NCBI RefSeq assembly: GCF_019578655.1
Contig: NC_063263.1
Location: 24,303,001-24,367,000 of the forward strand
Origin: Ricinus communis
Taxonomy: Eukaryota > Streptophyta > Magnoliopsida > Malpighiales > Euphorbiaceae
Direction of reading: 5' to 3'
DNA length: 64,000 nucleotides
The notes below the pieces were generated by a model. The model was not told where the DNA came from, searched no databases, and was given only the letters and a program-made list of their open reading frames with translations. A program made the position numbers and the translations under genes. Positions 47,776-59,440 of this stretch are shown one piece after another. The stretch's first letter is position 1; each line of letters opens with the position of its first letter.

Positions 47776-50615
47776 TGTTTGCCCTTATGAGCCAAGAGAG
47801 GGGGGGGGGGGGGTTGAATTGGTGAATAGAGAAAGGATTGTAGATTAAAAAATTTAGTTAAGGGAGAATGAGTGGAGAGTAAGAAGAATAGCACACAAGA
47901 AATTATAATGGTTCGGGTGTTAACAAACTCTACGTTCACTCTTCAATTCACAATTGGGTATTCACTATACTTGTATCTTTACACTTAGAGTTGTCAAGCT
48001 CACTCCATACTTAGTATTTTATGGCTCACACTAAACCTTAAAACCTGTGTTTCTTAGGCTTACACAACCCTTAAAGAGTTTTCCTAGGCTAATCCTCAAA
48101 CCTTAACCCAAGTTTTTTGTCTAATACTAAAACCTCACAAGACCATTTAAGCTCTTACAACAACCGAAAATGAGAAATATTAATTGCAAGAAGAAAAAAA
48201 TTGAATACATAATAGTGTGAACTTATAGAGGTTGTTGATTAAACTTAAATGACCTTTTGATATGGTTTCTATAGCTTAAAAACCTTAAAGAGCTATTATG
48301 AGTAAATCTCCAAAAGTTCGCACAATCTAGCTTTAAGACAGTGCATTAAATGCACTTTTCAGAATGTGCCTCAAATGGCTTGGCCTCATGGCATGGGTGG
48401 CTTTCTAATATGACCGTTGGCGGTTCCTAATAGTTGCTTCGGTGTTTAATTTTTACAATCGCGCCCTTCTGAGTCACGGTCGTGAATTCAAGCTTTTCCA
48501 AGCTAAAAACTTATTCCTTGAAACTTTCAATTTTCGCGGTCGCACCCTACATGGTATGGTCGTGGTGTTGAGCAATTGTAGACTTGAAGTTATTACCATC
48601 AATTCGTTGATTTTCAGAGTCACGCCCTCTTGGTGTGGTCACGATTTTGAAGTACTTTTACTTAAATTATGCTACATCAATAAAACTTAAGCAATCATTA
48701 TTTCAAGTATCAATTTGTTTGTTAAGATCAAAAGATAAGGGAATAAGTAATGTCACAAGGCACTTAGGCTAAAAATCCGCCCCTTTTTTTATTTTGACAA
48801 ACAAATTGAGCAAAGACAGTAGAATAGATAAGAAAAACTAAAATTATGACTCCCCCTCAATTTATACATGTAAGTTAAGGAAAGTTTTTGCTTAATCTCT
48901 CTTCCCCTTTGTCAAATTCAAAAATTTTAAACATATAAAGGCATTAAAGAGAGATAAATGGCATAAGAGAAGGAAGCATTAATTATAAGCAATACTTAAA
49001 AGGGATAAGAAGTGGCATTGATAGAGGTGTTGAATTACATAGATTAGGACAATAAAACAAAAGAAAAAGTGAAAAATAATGAAAAGAGATGAAAAACATG
49101 AATACAATGCAAAATGAGATGAGAAAAGAAATGGCTTCTAAATGTCCTTTGAACCACTTGATTCTTCTTCCTCTTCACCCTCCTATCACTAGACTCATCA
49201 TTGGATAAGCACCAAGAATCCAGATGCCAAGAAGGTATCCGATGGTACTTTTTCATTTCAATGAGGTCTTCATGAACATGCTTGAGAAGCTTATATAACT
49301 TCTTAATTCTTTTTGCTTGCCTTGTCATGAAGATCATAATTTTATCCCTTAGGGTAATCTTCCCTTGAGGCATACTCGTTTCTTGCTCAGCCATTTCTTC
49401 CTCACTCTTTGTCTCTTCAACCTCTTCTTCTTCTTCCTTGCTTGTTCCATAAATGAAACGACACTAGCACCCAAAACAACTTCTAAAGACTCATCACTCT
49501 TTCTCTTTAGAACTCTTGAGTGAAGGAAGTATTGAATGGTTATGTAGTTGGTGCTCAAGGGTAGAGGGGTTTTAAAAAGACAAGGTCTGTTGGGGTTAGG
49601 AGTATGAAGTAGTTTGCAATCATAAAGACATAAGATGAAACCATGACACAACCACGAGAAGATTTAGAAAGGTGGATAAGATGATCAATAAGGAAGTAGG
49701 TTAGTTAAATAGGCTTGTTGTGGACAATGCAATAAAGGATGCAAAGGTCCTTTTGGGTGATCTTATTATTACCATCACACTTTCCATGAATGGTTAGTGT
49801 GATGATCCTATAAAGAGTCCAAAAGAGAAGAGACTTAAAGTGTTTGGCATTGGAATTTTTGTCAAGTTTGGTTTCAATAGAGATTTCTTTCCAAAAAGGA
49901 AACTAAACTTACTTCTAAGTCACCAAGTGCAGTGATGCCATGTTCTTGAAAGTTAAAGATCCTTCCAAGTTCACTCCTTATCAATTGTAACCTTTTTCCA
50001 AAAAGGTTGAAAGCGATCCTAAAGTAGCCAAGTTCTCCTCCTTGTCTCTTACTAACTTATAGAGAACTCAGGAACTCTAAAGTTAGTTTTTTGTGTCCAT
50101 CTATACTAGGATACACCAACTTCTCCATTTATATGTTGTTAAGGTGCTTGAGAACATCCTCATAGATCCCAAGCTTTCTAAAGTCCATATTGAGAGGGGC
50201 TCTAGATGTCTTAAATTTCTTTTTGGCAAGGGTTTTGTACTTATTTCTTGCCTCTTGGTTGGTACCCTTCATTATTGTGGGTATGTCTAGTGATGATGCA
50301 AGAAGATCTTCATCTTGGACTTTACCCTTGCCCTTGTACCCTTAGGAAGTGGTTTTCTTAGGAGCCATTTAAGAAAGATAAAGAAATAAAGATGATATGT
50401 GATGTATTTAAAAGAGAAGTTTGAGAGAATCCCTTAAAAAGAGAGAAATTGCTTGAGGAATATTTAAAATAGTTAAAGTGTATGTAATGAGGCATATGAG
50501 GGGCATTTATACATAAAAATCAGTCAAAAAATGGTAATATTTCATTTAAGAGGCGTAATTGCTTGTAAATTATTCAAAATAACGGTAAAAGAAATTTGCA
50601 GGAATCGTGTACTTG
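47776..50615 (-). mobile_element. SIRE-like copia terminal repeat, left (3') copy
   Basis: Starts TGTTTGCCC on the plus strand next to a G14 run, and is colinear with 59441-62253. Shared features in order: GGTT.GGTGTTAACAAA start block, three GGTCGCGCCCT-type words, the MPQGKITLRDK reading frame, a minus-strand TATA box (TATAAAT, 50505-50511) and the GAAT.GTGTA end. It abuts copia RT at 50620, so about 20 bp of LTR start and the RNase H region have been lost here. No matching target duplication was seen. Confidence 0.65.
49044..50368 (-). pseudogene. ORF relic inside the left terminal repeat (plant-transposon-protein-like)
   Basis: A minus-strand ATG at 50368 (MAPKKTTS then a stop) lies about 140 bp downstream of a TATA box. 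Later pieces of the same product are open at 49651-49349 (YNYITIQYFLHSRVLKRKSDESLEVV region) and 49394-49044 (MPQGKITLRDK, then a basic RRVKRKKNQVV tail). Length would be near 400 codons. The right-hand copy shows the middle domain better. Function unknown. Confidence 0.5.
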
Positions 50616-50619
50616 GATT

Positions 50620-50798
50620 TGTTGTTGAAGATGACATCCTTGCATTACTTGATTTGCAATCCTAGGAAGAACTTGAACTCACCCATCATGCTAATTTCAA
50701 ATTTTCTAGTCATGCACTTTGAAAACTCCTCACACAAGGACTCATTAGTAGCACCAAATACTATGTTATTAATATAAATTTGAGCAAATAAAGTTCAT
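50620..50798 (-). pseudogene. Copia RT C-terminal piece (minus strand)
   Basis: Reads QIYINNIVFGATNESLCEEF and then MMGEFKFFLGLQIK. The first matches the RT active-site block, but the YVDD motif is changed to YINN, so catalysis is lost. It continues the RT cut at 53540; the gypsy element between is an insertion. Confidence 0.85.
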
Positions 50799-52249
50799 TG
50801 ATGTGCGTAAAATACACACATCTAAATGAGGTTTTTAAGATTGATTTTATGGACATTTGGATGTGAATTGGTCTCAACACTCACCCTATGCATCTATTTG
50901 TGTGCATTAGGTCCAAAAGAAGTCAAAGAATGATAAAGGGAAGAATTGGAGCATAATTGGACATCGAAGCTGCCGAAACAAGCTAAGTATGCGCATGAGG
51001 AAGCTGAACATGGCCGTGTTGGTTTCAACACTGGCTGTGTTCCCAACACGGGCACCAACACGGCCGTGTTGGGTGCATCAAACATCAAAGAAAAAGAAGT
51101 TTTTAGGGAGCACGACCATAGAGAGTAACACGGGCATAAACACCAGCCCGTGTTAGGAACACGGGCATAAACACGGCCGTGTTAGCAGCGACATGGGGAA
51201 TTAATTAAAAGAAAGAAGAGAGGAAAGAAAGAAGAAGAGCGGGGGAGAACGTCCCAAACCCTAATTTTTCTCTCTCTAAGGGTTTTCTAAGCTGAAACCA
51301 AGGAAAGAGAAGACTTGGATCAAGGTTTCAATTGGATTCCCTTCAAAGATTGAAGATTGGGTGAGTTTCGTTGATTGGTTTTTAAATCGAGCAAGAGGAA
51401 CAAGAATCGATTCAATTCGAGCAAGAGGAATTGGGGCTGTTTACTCTCATCTAAGGGTGTAATCGGGTTTCTCTACCTTTACTCATTGTTATAATTGAAT
51501 TCTTGTGGATTTTGATAATGAACATGATTAGCTAGATTGATTAAATCCATTGGGATTTCTTTACTATATTGGCTTAGTATTATATTGTTGGATTGTTTGG
51601 GTTAGTTTTGTATTCTTCTTGCTTTAAGTATTAATAAGATAATGCATTATTCATGAGACATTGTGAATTGTGTGTTTAGATTGCTTTGTGTGATTGAGAA
51701 GTCCATTTGGCAATTAGAATTTTGAATAGCAAGAACTGGTTAATAATCGCTTAGAGATAAGGATAATTAACTAGCCAGATTAAGAATTAACAAAGCTTAA
51801 TAGAGGCAGATTAAAGCTTAATGCTAATTTAAGAATCAATCGTTAGGAAGAGATTCCAACTTTAGGTTATTAGGTTTAGGAATTCGGTTATCTCGAGAGA
51901 AAAACTGAATTCGGTTAAGAATTCGTCCACGGGTAGCATAATTAGACTCACCAATCCTTTATCTTTTATTTGATTGCCAACTAGTTTAGGTTCCCTTTCG
52001 GTTTGCTTTCTTGTCTTGGTTATTTTATTTATCAATTACTCCTGCATCTCCCTTACAACTTAGCTTGTAACTATTAGTTAATTTAGAAATTATTCATCAC
52101 TAATTTTAGGTTAATATAACAAAGAACAAAGGAGTAACTTTGGGCTTTCACTTTCCCGAGGAATACGACCTTGATACTCGCCATTAGTGCTAGACTGCAT
52201 CGATAGGTACACTGCCTTAGATTGTAGCTAACACAAATAGCAAACATCA
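50799..52249 (+). mobile_element. Athila-like gypsy 5' LTR (1451 bp)
   Basis: Begins TGATGTGCGT and ends CAAACATCA, followed two bases later by the primer site. Between 51010 and 51190 it carries repeated CACGGGC/GCCCGTG words and two copies of the 14-bp perfect palindrome AACACGGCCGTGTT (51057-51070 and 51170-51183). A segment (51107-51834) is repeated without net length change at 52811-53538. Confidence 0.85.
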
Positions 52250-52255
52250 AGTTTT

Positions 52256-52273
52256 TGGCGCTGTTGCCGGGGA
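52256..52273 (+). other. Primer-binding site of the gypsy element
   Basis: TGGCGCTGTTGCCGGGGA differs by one base from the TGGCGCCGTTGCCGGGGA site used by Athila/Tat-type gypsy elements. Confidence 0.9.
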
Positions 52274-52810
52274 ATTGTTTAAAAACTAAAGTGAAATTTG
52301 CTACTTGTTAATTTAGCCATTTTATTATTATTATTTATTTCTATTTTGTTTGTACATATTTATTTAGTTAAGTTTATGATTCAGATAGTGGATGATAAGG
52401 AGGTTCAATGCTAAACTCTTTGTATGACACGTTGGAAAATGGGATTAGGAACTAAGAGAGTGCTAAAAATTGGGATACCCGTGCATCTTTAGAAGCTCGA
52501 GTGGAATCATTTTGTAGGGCTACCGATCAACTCTCCACTCCTATCCTTTCATCTCAAGTTTTTTGTGAATTTTGTTGTGGTTTACATTTGAGTAATGATT
52601 GTCCATTGTATAGTGATGTTGCTCATTGTTCTTATAACTATGAATAGGTGAATTATACGGGAAGTTGGCCAAATGACTCGTATGGAAGCACCTACAATCA
52701 AGAATGGGGCACTCATTCACCCTTTGGATAGAGCTTAGATGGCCGAGAACCACCAGAATTTCAGCAGCCTAATCTTGCACCATCAACTCAAGGTGAAGAG
52801 TTAGTGTCAG
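52274..52810 (+). pseudogene. Gypsy gag remnant
   Basis: Near 52560-52605 the plus strand reads CEFCCGLHLSNDC, a C-x2-C-x3-H-x4-C finger like that in Athila gag, followed by YNQEWGTHSPFG. Stops occur on both sides (for example after YNYE). Only about 0.5 kb of internal sequence remains between the LTR parts. Confidence 0.65.
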
Positions 52811-53538
52811 AGGAGCACGGCCATAGAGAGTAACACAGGCATAAACACCAGCCCGTGTTGGGAACACGGGCATCAACACGGTCGTGTTGGCGGCGACAGA
52901 GGGAATTAATTAAAGGAAAGGAGAGAGGAAAGAAAGAAGAAGAGCGGGGGAGAACGTCCCAAACCCTAATTTTTCTCTTTCTAAGGGTTTTTTAAGCTGA
53001 AACCAAGGAAAGAGAAGACTTGGATCAAGGTTTCAATTGGATTCCCTTCAAAGATTGAAGATTGGGCGAGGTTCGTTGATTGGTTTTCAAATCGAGCAAG
53101 AGGAACAAGAATCGATTCAATTCGAGCAAGAGGAATTGGGGCTGTTTACTCTCATCCAAGGGGGTAATCGAGTTTCTATACCTTTACTCATTGTTATAAT
53201 TGAATTCTTGTGGATTTTGATAATGAACATGATTAGCTAGATTGATTAAATCCATTGGGATTTCTTTACTATATTGGCTTAGTATTATATTGTTGGATTG
53301 TTTGGGTTAGTTTTGTATTCTTCTTGCTTTAAGTATTAATAAGATAATGCATTATTCATGAGACATTGTGAATTGTGTGTTTAGAATGCTTTGTGTGATT
53401 GAGAAGTCCATTTGGCAATTGGAATTTTGAATAGCAAGAACTGGTTAATAAGCGCTTAGAGATAAGGATAATTAACTAGCTGGATTAAGAATTAACAAAG
53501 CTTAATAGAGGCGGATTAAAGCTTAATGCTAATTTAAG
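52811..53538 (+). mobile_element. Gypsy 3' LTR, truncated at both ends
   Basis: Matches 51107-51834 with few substitutions. It lacks the first 308 and last 415 bases of the complete LTR. The right edge falls exactly where copia RT begins. High similarity of the two copies suggests a recent insertion. Confidence 0.85.
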
Positions 53539-53539
53539 C

Positions 53540-55390
53540 TTATGAGTTTTTACAAAGAGTGTTGTACCTTTCCTTTTGAAAAACCATTTTGTAGCAAGAA
53601 TGAGCTAAGTCTTTCATACCAAGCTCTAGGGGCTTGTTTTAAATCATACAAAGCCTTAGCTAATTTAAAAACTTGGTTTGGAAACTTATGATGCTTAAAA
53701 CTGAGAGGTTGTTCAACATATACTTCTTCTTCTATGAAACCATTTAAAAAAGTAATTTCAATATCCATTCAAAAAAATTTGAAATTCATGTGACAAGCAT
53801 AGACTAGCAATATTACAATGGCTTCTAATCTTGGTAGGGAGCAAATGTTTCATCATAGTTAATGCCTTCCTCTTGGTTATGGCCTTTGGCAACCAATCAA
53901 GCTTTGTTTTTAGTGATGACACCTTGCTCATTTAACTTATTCCTGTACACCCATTTACACCTTATGATAGGATGATCCTTGGATCTACTGGCAAGTTTTC
54001 GAACTTGATTCCTCTCAAATTGGTTGAGTTCCTCTTGCATAATAATCACCCAACACTCATCATCAAGAGCCTCACTAATTGTCCTTGGCTCAATTTAAGA
54101 GACAAAAGCAAGATTATTATCCAAGATTTTGAATTGAGATATAGTACTTACACCTGGTGACATCACCTATGTTAAGTTCTTTTGGATGCCCCTTGGTTCC
54201 CTCCATTCTCTAGGCAACTCTTGTTGAGCTTCCTCTTGGGGATGTGGTGAGGGTTCATCTTGATGAGGTTGGGATTGAAAAGATTCTCCTTCTTGATTCA
54301 TATCATCATTAATCTCAGGCTTCTCAAAGTCACCTATAAAATTGTCAAAAGAACCTTTCACAAGATTAAGTGTACTAGACTCATTAAAAGCTACATTCAT
54401 AGTCTCTTCTACTACTATAGACTTTTTGTTAAATACCCTATGTGGTTTGCTAGAGGAGGAATATCCCAAAAATATACCTTCATCCGTTTTGGATAAAAAA
54501 ATTTCAAGATTTTTCTTGGTGTTTAAAATGTAACATTTGCATCCAAATACTCTTAGATATGAGATTTTGGGTTTTCTTCCATTCTATAGCTCATAAGATC
54601 TTTTATTCAAAATTGGTTTTTTGAAAACTCTATTAATCAAATAACATGATGTATTGACAGCTTCAGCCTAAAAGTAAGTAGGTAAACTATATACATTGAG
54701 CATTGTTTTAGCCATCTCTACAAGAGTCTTATTTTTTCTTTCTACAACACCATTTTATTATGGTGTTCTAGAGGAAGAAAAATTATGTGAAATGCCATTT
54801 TCATCACAAAAGGATTTAAATAAAAAATTTTCAAATTCTTTTACATGGTCACTTCTTATTTTAGAAATATAGAAACCTTTTTCATTTTGAACTCTTTTTG
54901 CAAAAATTTTGAAAGCTTCAAAAACATTATTTTTATGGGCTAAGAGGCTAACCCAAGTAAATCTAGAGTAATCATCTACAAGAACATATACATAATATTC
55001 TACTCCTAAGCTAGCAACTCTAGTAGGAACAAACACATCCATCTGAATAAGTTGAAGAGATCTAGTGTACTTACTATGTTCTTTGCTTTGAAAGAGGCTT
55101 TGTGTTGCTTTCCTATTTGACAAGGTCCACAAGTCTTGTCCTTGGTGAACTTCACCTTGGGCAATCCAATCACAAGCTCATCCTTCTTTAGGCTATAAAG
55201 GAACTCCATGCTTGCATGCCCAAGTCTTCTATGCCAAAGCCAAGAATCTTCACTAATTGACACAAGACACTAAAAAGATTCATTAGCAATTTTGTGTAAG
55301 TTAATTGTGCAGGTATTGCAAAACCTTTCTCCTATAAAATTCCCTTGTCATTCTGCAAGGAGGTAACTTGGCAACCCTTAGAGTCAAAGT
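53540..55390 (-). pseudogene. SIRE-like copia integrase and RT (minus strand)
   Basis: In coding order: GAG-pre-integrase with WLWHRRLGHASMEFL (55263 down), the CGPCQIGKQHKASF finger half, integrase core with YYVYVLVDDYSRFTWVSLL and the later F.DENGISHNFS block (to 54758), a chromodomain-less linker with FLGYSSSSKPHRVFNKK (54469-54167), and RT N-terminal half with TFLNGFIEEEVYVEQP and ALYDLKQAPRAWYERL (53768-53550). Frame shifts and stops separate the pieces. RT is cut at 53540 by the gypsy element and resumes at 50798. Motif order integrase-before-RT defines Ty1/copia. Confidence 0.9.
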
Positions 55391-57570
55391 TGACTATCAA
55401 TAACCATTTTTTGAATCTCGACATCGAGGGAATTACAGAGAATCCTATATGATGAAAGTTACTGCCTTCTCAGGTCTCGGAAAATGAAGGACAGGTGAAT
55501 TCGAGTTTAGGGTTGGGGTTAATTCAACCAAAATTACCTTTTTAAAATTAATTTGAAATTAATTGTTAAGAAAAAGAAAGTTTAAAGGTCAAAACGATGC
55601 ATTTCGTAAGTTCAGAGACTTAATTGCAAACTTTTTTATTAACTCTTCTTGTGTAGAGCTAATCGGCTTTGCGTAGAGCCAGTCGGCTCTACACAGTGCC
55701 AATTACATCGTTTCTTTTTGACAATTTTATGTCCAAATATATATTCTATAAGGTATTTGATGATAATCATGGATTTTAATGATATTCATTTAAAATTTTA
55801 AAGATTTAATATGTGATGTTTATCAATTTTTTTAAAAAGCTGAAGTTTATCTATTTCCTCTAAGATTTCCTTAGAAACTCTACCTCTATAAATAGAAAGT
55901 GATGCCTAGGGTTAGAGGGGGAAGAGAAGAGAATAACAACAGAAGCTAATATCGATTAGAACACTTTGAAGGAAAAAAACTTACATTCATTACTAAGCAG
56001 AAAGGTTTTTGATCACTAAGAAAGAGGGTCACTAAGAAAGAATTAAGATTTGGAAACCCTTTTGAAGACGACATAAGCTTTCTTAATACCTCACTTAGCA
56101 CTGGATTTTCCCAACCAATCTTTGACCAACCGCTTTTTCATCTCTTGAGACTTGCAAACCAATCAACTAAAATGACAACCTAAGTGTTTCCCTACATGTA
56201 TCCGTCATCATCAACATCACTCCAAACTAATTTCCTTGTTCTTTATACTTTTCCTTAGAAACATGATTAAGGTTACTTTTTATTTTATTTTTATGATTAA
56301 TGTGATTAGACTATTTCCTATGCATTTTCATGTTACTGATTCATTAGGTTTTGGAATATGATAATAAGAACATTAGGGTTTTGGAATCTCATAATAAGAA
56401 CATTAGGGTTTTGAATTTGATAATATGCCAGCATTAGGATCTTGAATATGATTAATCACATGCATAGGATTATATGATTAGATTTCCCTTTTCTTTATGA
56501 TTTTGTAATTAAAATAGTTTATTAGGGTTATATGGTTAATCTGCTATTCTTTTTCACTATGTTTTCAGTTTTTAGGGTTTGTATAACTTTTAAGATCTCT
56601 GGCTCAATCTTATATTTGTTATTTTATTCCTTTCATATTCTAATCATTTTGTTACCTTTTGTGCATGTTAAAATTGGCTTTGGGACGTAAGGATTACATA
56701 GAATATCACAGAAATTAGTCTGGATGCTGCATAGTTGATTGGCTCTATGTTTATAGTTGATCCGCTCTGCACTCATTTGCCCTAATTTTTGGTGTTTTAC
56801 AAGTTTGATGTACTTTTGTAGATTTTGTGTAATGTAGCTAGGTTTTATGGCTTTTGTTTGAAATTTTAGTTAGATTTATCTTTTTGCACTTTATTTTTGT
56901 TTATTTCTTGGTTTAATATATGTTAAATAATTGTAATATGACTGCTTAATTAAAATAATGGACATATAGACCTTAACTTAAAATTGGACCCAACTAAAAC
57001 TATAGTCTAATTGGCTAATCAATATTAATGAGGCTTAAGGTCTAAAATCAAAGTACACTTAGTGGGCTTTACCATTTTTTAATTAGGATTAGGCTATATT
57101 AGAATTACGTTAACACAAAATGAGCCATATCATAAAATGTAGTCCATATAGTATTAAAGATTTCGAAAGATATAACTTGTAATTAGGCTACACTAGAAAA
57201 GTCTCGTACATAATTAACTAGCAAGCTAGATTAACAACTTTGATGTGGGCTTGGCTTAATAAGATGGGCTAGACCTAGTTAAATTATGTGTTATTTGGTA
57301 TGCCTGTGTATGAACTGTTGTATTTATAGGGAATAACTTGTTAAATAATAAAATTAAAGACTAAGATACACAAGTAGGGAAGTTGACTTCCGGATCCATC
57401 TCTGGATTTGTGGCGTAAGCTTCCTTATGGAATCTAAGAAACACCACTCATTAGTAAGTGTCATGGTAGATTACTCGGGTGGCGACTCCCATCTCCACTA
57501 GTCTCAATGACTAGTTAGCATATTCTTGATTAGGTTGAAATGCCTTATAGATCCGTAGTCGCTAAAGACA
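55390..57570 (+). mobile_element. Solo LTR, copy B of the 2.1-kb gypsy-type family
   Basis: Same family as 45140-47300: CGAGGGAATTACAG start, TATA motif (CCTCTATAAATAGAAAG, about 55881), TCCATCTCTGGATTTGTGGCG block, GGTGGCGACTCCC end. It interrupts the copia between protease and integrase, in opposite orientation. Exact ends are uncertain by a few tens of bases. Confidence 0.7.
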
Positions 57571-58280
57571 CTTAGGTACATGCCTAAAACTATGTCCCAT
57601 AGTGACTTTTTTACCTTTATCGCATAATTAACTTACACTCATTAAGTTATGCTTCAAACCATTAACAAGAAAAGTATTATTAATCAGAGAAGAGTCTTTC
57701 TTACCAATGGACTCGATGCCTATAATCTTACATTTAGCACTGTTTCCAAAATTTACCTTTCCTCCATCAATCTTCTTCAAGTGAGGGAAGAGGTTTTCAT
57801 TTTCCATCATATGCCTTGAGCAGCCACTATCTATATGCCAATCTCCTTCTTTCAATGTTGACTTGAAGCATACCAACAAAAGCAAAATTAAGTTTTCTCT
57901 CTTTTAGGTACTCAAACCATTTTGGGTCCTTTGGTGTTAGTTAAGAAGGTTTCTCCTAGTTGGAGTTGTGTCTTCCTATTGTAGCAAAATATGTTTACGT
58001 GCCCATTTTTCATGCAATAGTGACATTTGATATTAAGATTGAATTTTCTTTTGCTCAAATGTCTCTTTGGTTGAGGCTTGGGTCCTTTTGCCTTCTTAGA
58101 ATGATTATGCGTACAAGAGCGAGTTTTAGATGAATGATTTTTGTCCTTGTTCCTATATATGTGTGCATGATTAGTCCCTTCAGGCTTATCTTTGGAACTT
58201 GTGAAGCTTTAATCTTCCTTTTGGGAGGTGTAACTTTTGTGTGTGCCTTGGCCTTTGTATCAACACTCTTAATTGAAGAG
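57571..58280 (-). pseudogene. Copia second zinc knuckle and aspartic protease (minus strand)
   Basis: Near 58030-57985 the minus strand reads CHYCMKNGHVNIFC, a CCHC knuckle, followed by a KGPK-W motif. 57885-57628 contains WHIDSGCSRHMMEN, with the DSG-type protease active site, then the IGIESIGKK and NGLKHNLMSVS blocks that end the domain. A knuckle placed after a coiled-coil and before protease is seen in the SIRE/Maximus lineage. Cut by LTR copy B at its left side. Confidence 0.85.
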
Positions 58281-58282
58281 GT

Positions 58283-58771
58283 TTATGGTGTTGAGGCCTT
58301 GATGAATTTAGAAGTGGGAGGGGATGAGGTAGATAATGATGCACCATTAATACTAAATCCATATTTTATTAAAGGAGGTATTTGAGACACAACTAGAGTG
58401 TCTAAAGCTTCCTTTCCTTTACGAAGTTTTGAATTAGACCTTCTTAATTCCTCACCCTCTACTTTTAAAGAATGATTCTCTTTTGAAAAAAGGAAGAGGG
58501 TTTCAGATGAGAGCTCATTCAAGGATTTCTTAAGGTCATCATTTGAAAGAGTTACCAAAGAAATTTTATTTTGAAGTTCATTTAAATCTTGCTCAAATTT
58601 GAAGCACTTTTCTTTATAAACTTTCATTTTCAAATGATATCTTTTACATTTTAAATTCATGACTTCAAGCAAGGCATCATCATCCATGAAAGTCAAATCT
58701 TTTTCACATTCATGATCATCACAAGAGCGAGATGTAGAGGATACCTCATTTACTTCATCCTCTTGTGCCAT
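58283..58771 (-). pseudogene. SIRE-like gag coiled-coil segment
   Basis: A 162-codon open minus-strand frame rich in leucine, lysine and glutamate heptads (for example FKFEQDLNELQNKISLVTL), preceded by an acidic segment with DLTFMDDDALLEVM. It lies between the two zinc knuckles, as in SIRE gag. A frame break near 58771 separates it from the upstream gag. Confidence 0.8.
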
Positions 58772-58819
58772 GAAGTAAAGGTTGCTACCTCCTCATCTTC
58801 TAATCCAATTGATGAAAAG

Positions 58820-59440
58820 TCATCCCATGTTGCATTGACGGGTTTCCTCTTGGTCCTTTTCCTTCTCAAATTTCTTCCTTTTCTTGTGGTTGAAGCAATT
58901 GGCCTTAATGTGCCCTTGCTTCCTACATCCATAGCAAGTGAGATCATTTTTCTTCTCCTTCATTTCTTTGAAATTTGAGTTGTTGTTGGAGCTTGAGAAA
59001 GACTTCTTGAAGGGCCTCTTGTCTTTTCTTCTATTCTTCATGATTTCTTTAACACTTTTGGAAAACATGGAAAACTCTTCATCCTCATTTCCACTTGATT
59101 CAGATTTATTAGAGCTTTCACTCTCTTGAGGCTTTGTGGAGCTTTTGAGTGCCAAGGTTTTTCTCCTTGTCTCCCTTTTCTTCTCTTTTTCTTCCTCTTT
59201 CCTTAGGGCCATCTCATGAGTAAGGAGCTTTCCAATGAGTTCATCCGTTGACACCTTCCTCAAGTCCTCATTGGCTTCTTCTATACTTGCCACTCTTGAA
59301 CCATAGTCCTTAAGTGGTAGAGCCTTGAGAATCTTGTTGTTGATGTCAACAAGCTCAAAATGCTTGCCCAACTTTCTAAGATTGTTGATGATGGTAAAAA
59401 CCCAGTTTGTCATGTCGGTGATGCTCTCATTAGGCTTCAC
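58820..59440 (-). pseudogene. SIRE-like copia gag (UBN2) with CCHC knuckle, N-terminus lost
   Basis: 206 open codons on the minus strand: MKPNESITDMTNWVFTIINNL, LPLKDYGSRVASIEEANEDL and STDELIGKLLTHEMALRKEE are the C-terminal half of the UBN2 gag domain; CYGCRKQGHIKANC is a CX2CX4HX4C nucleocapsid knuckle followed by a basic tail. The first part of gag, the primer site and the end of the LTR are deleted: the frame joins LTR sequence at 59441. Confidence 0.9.
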
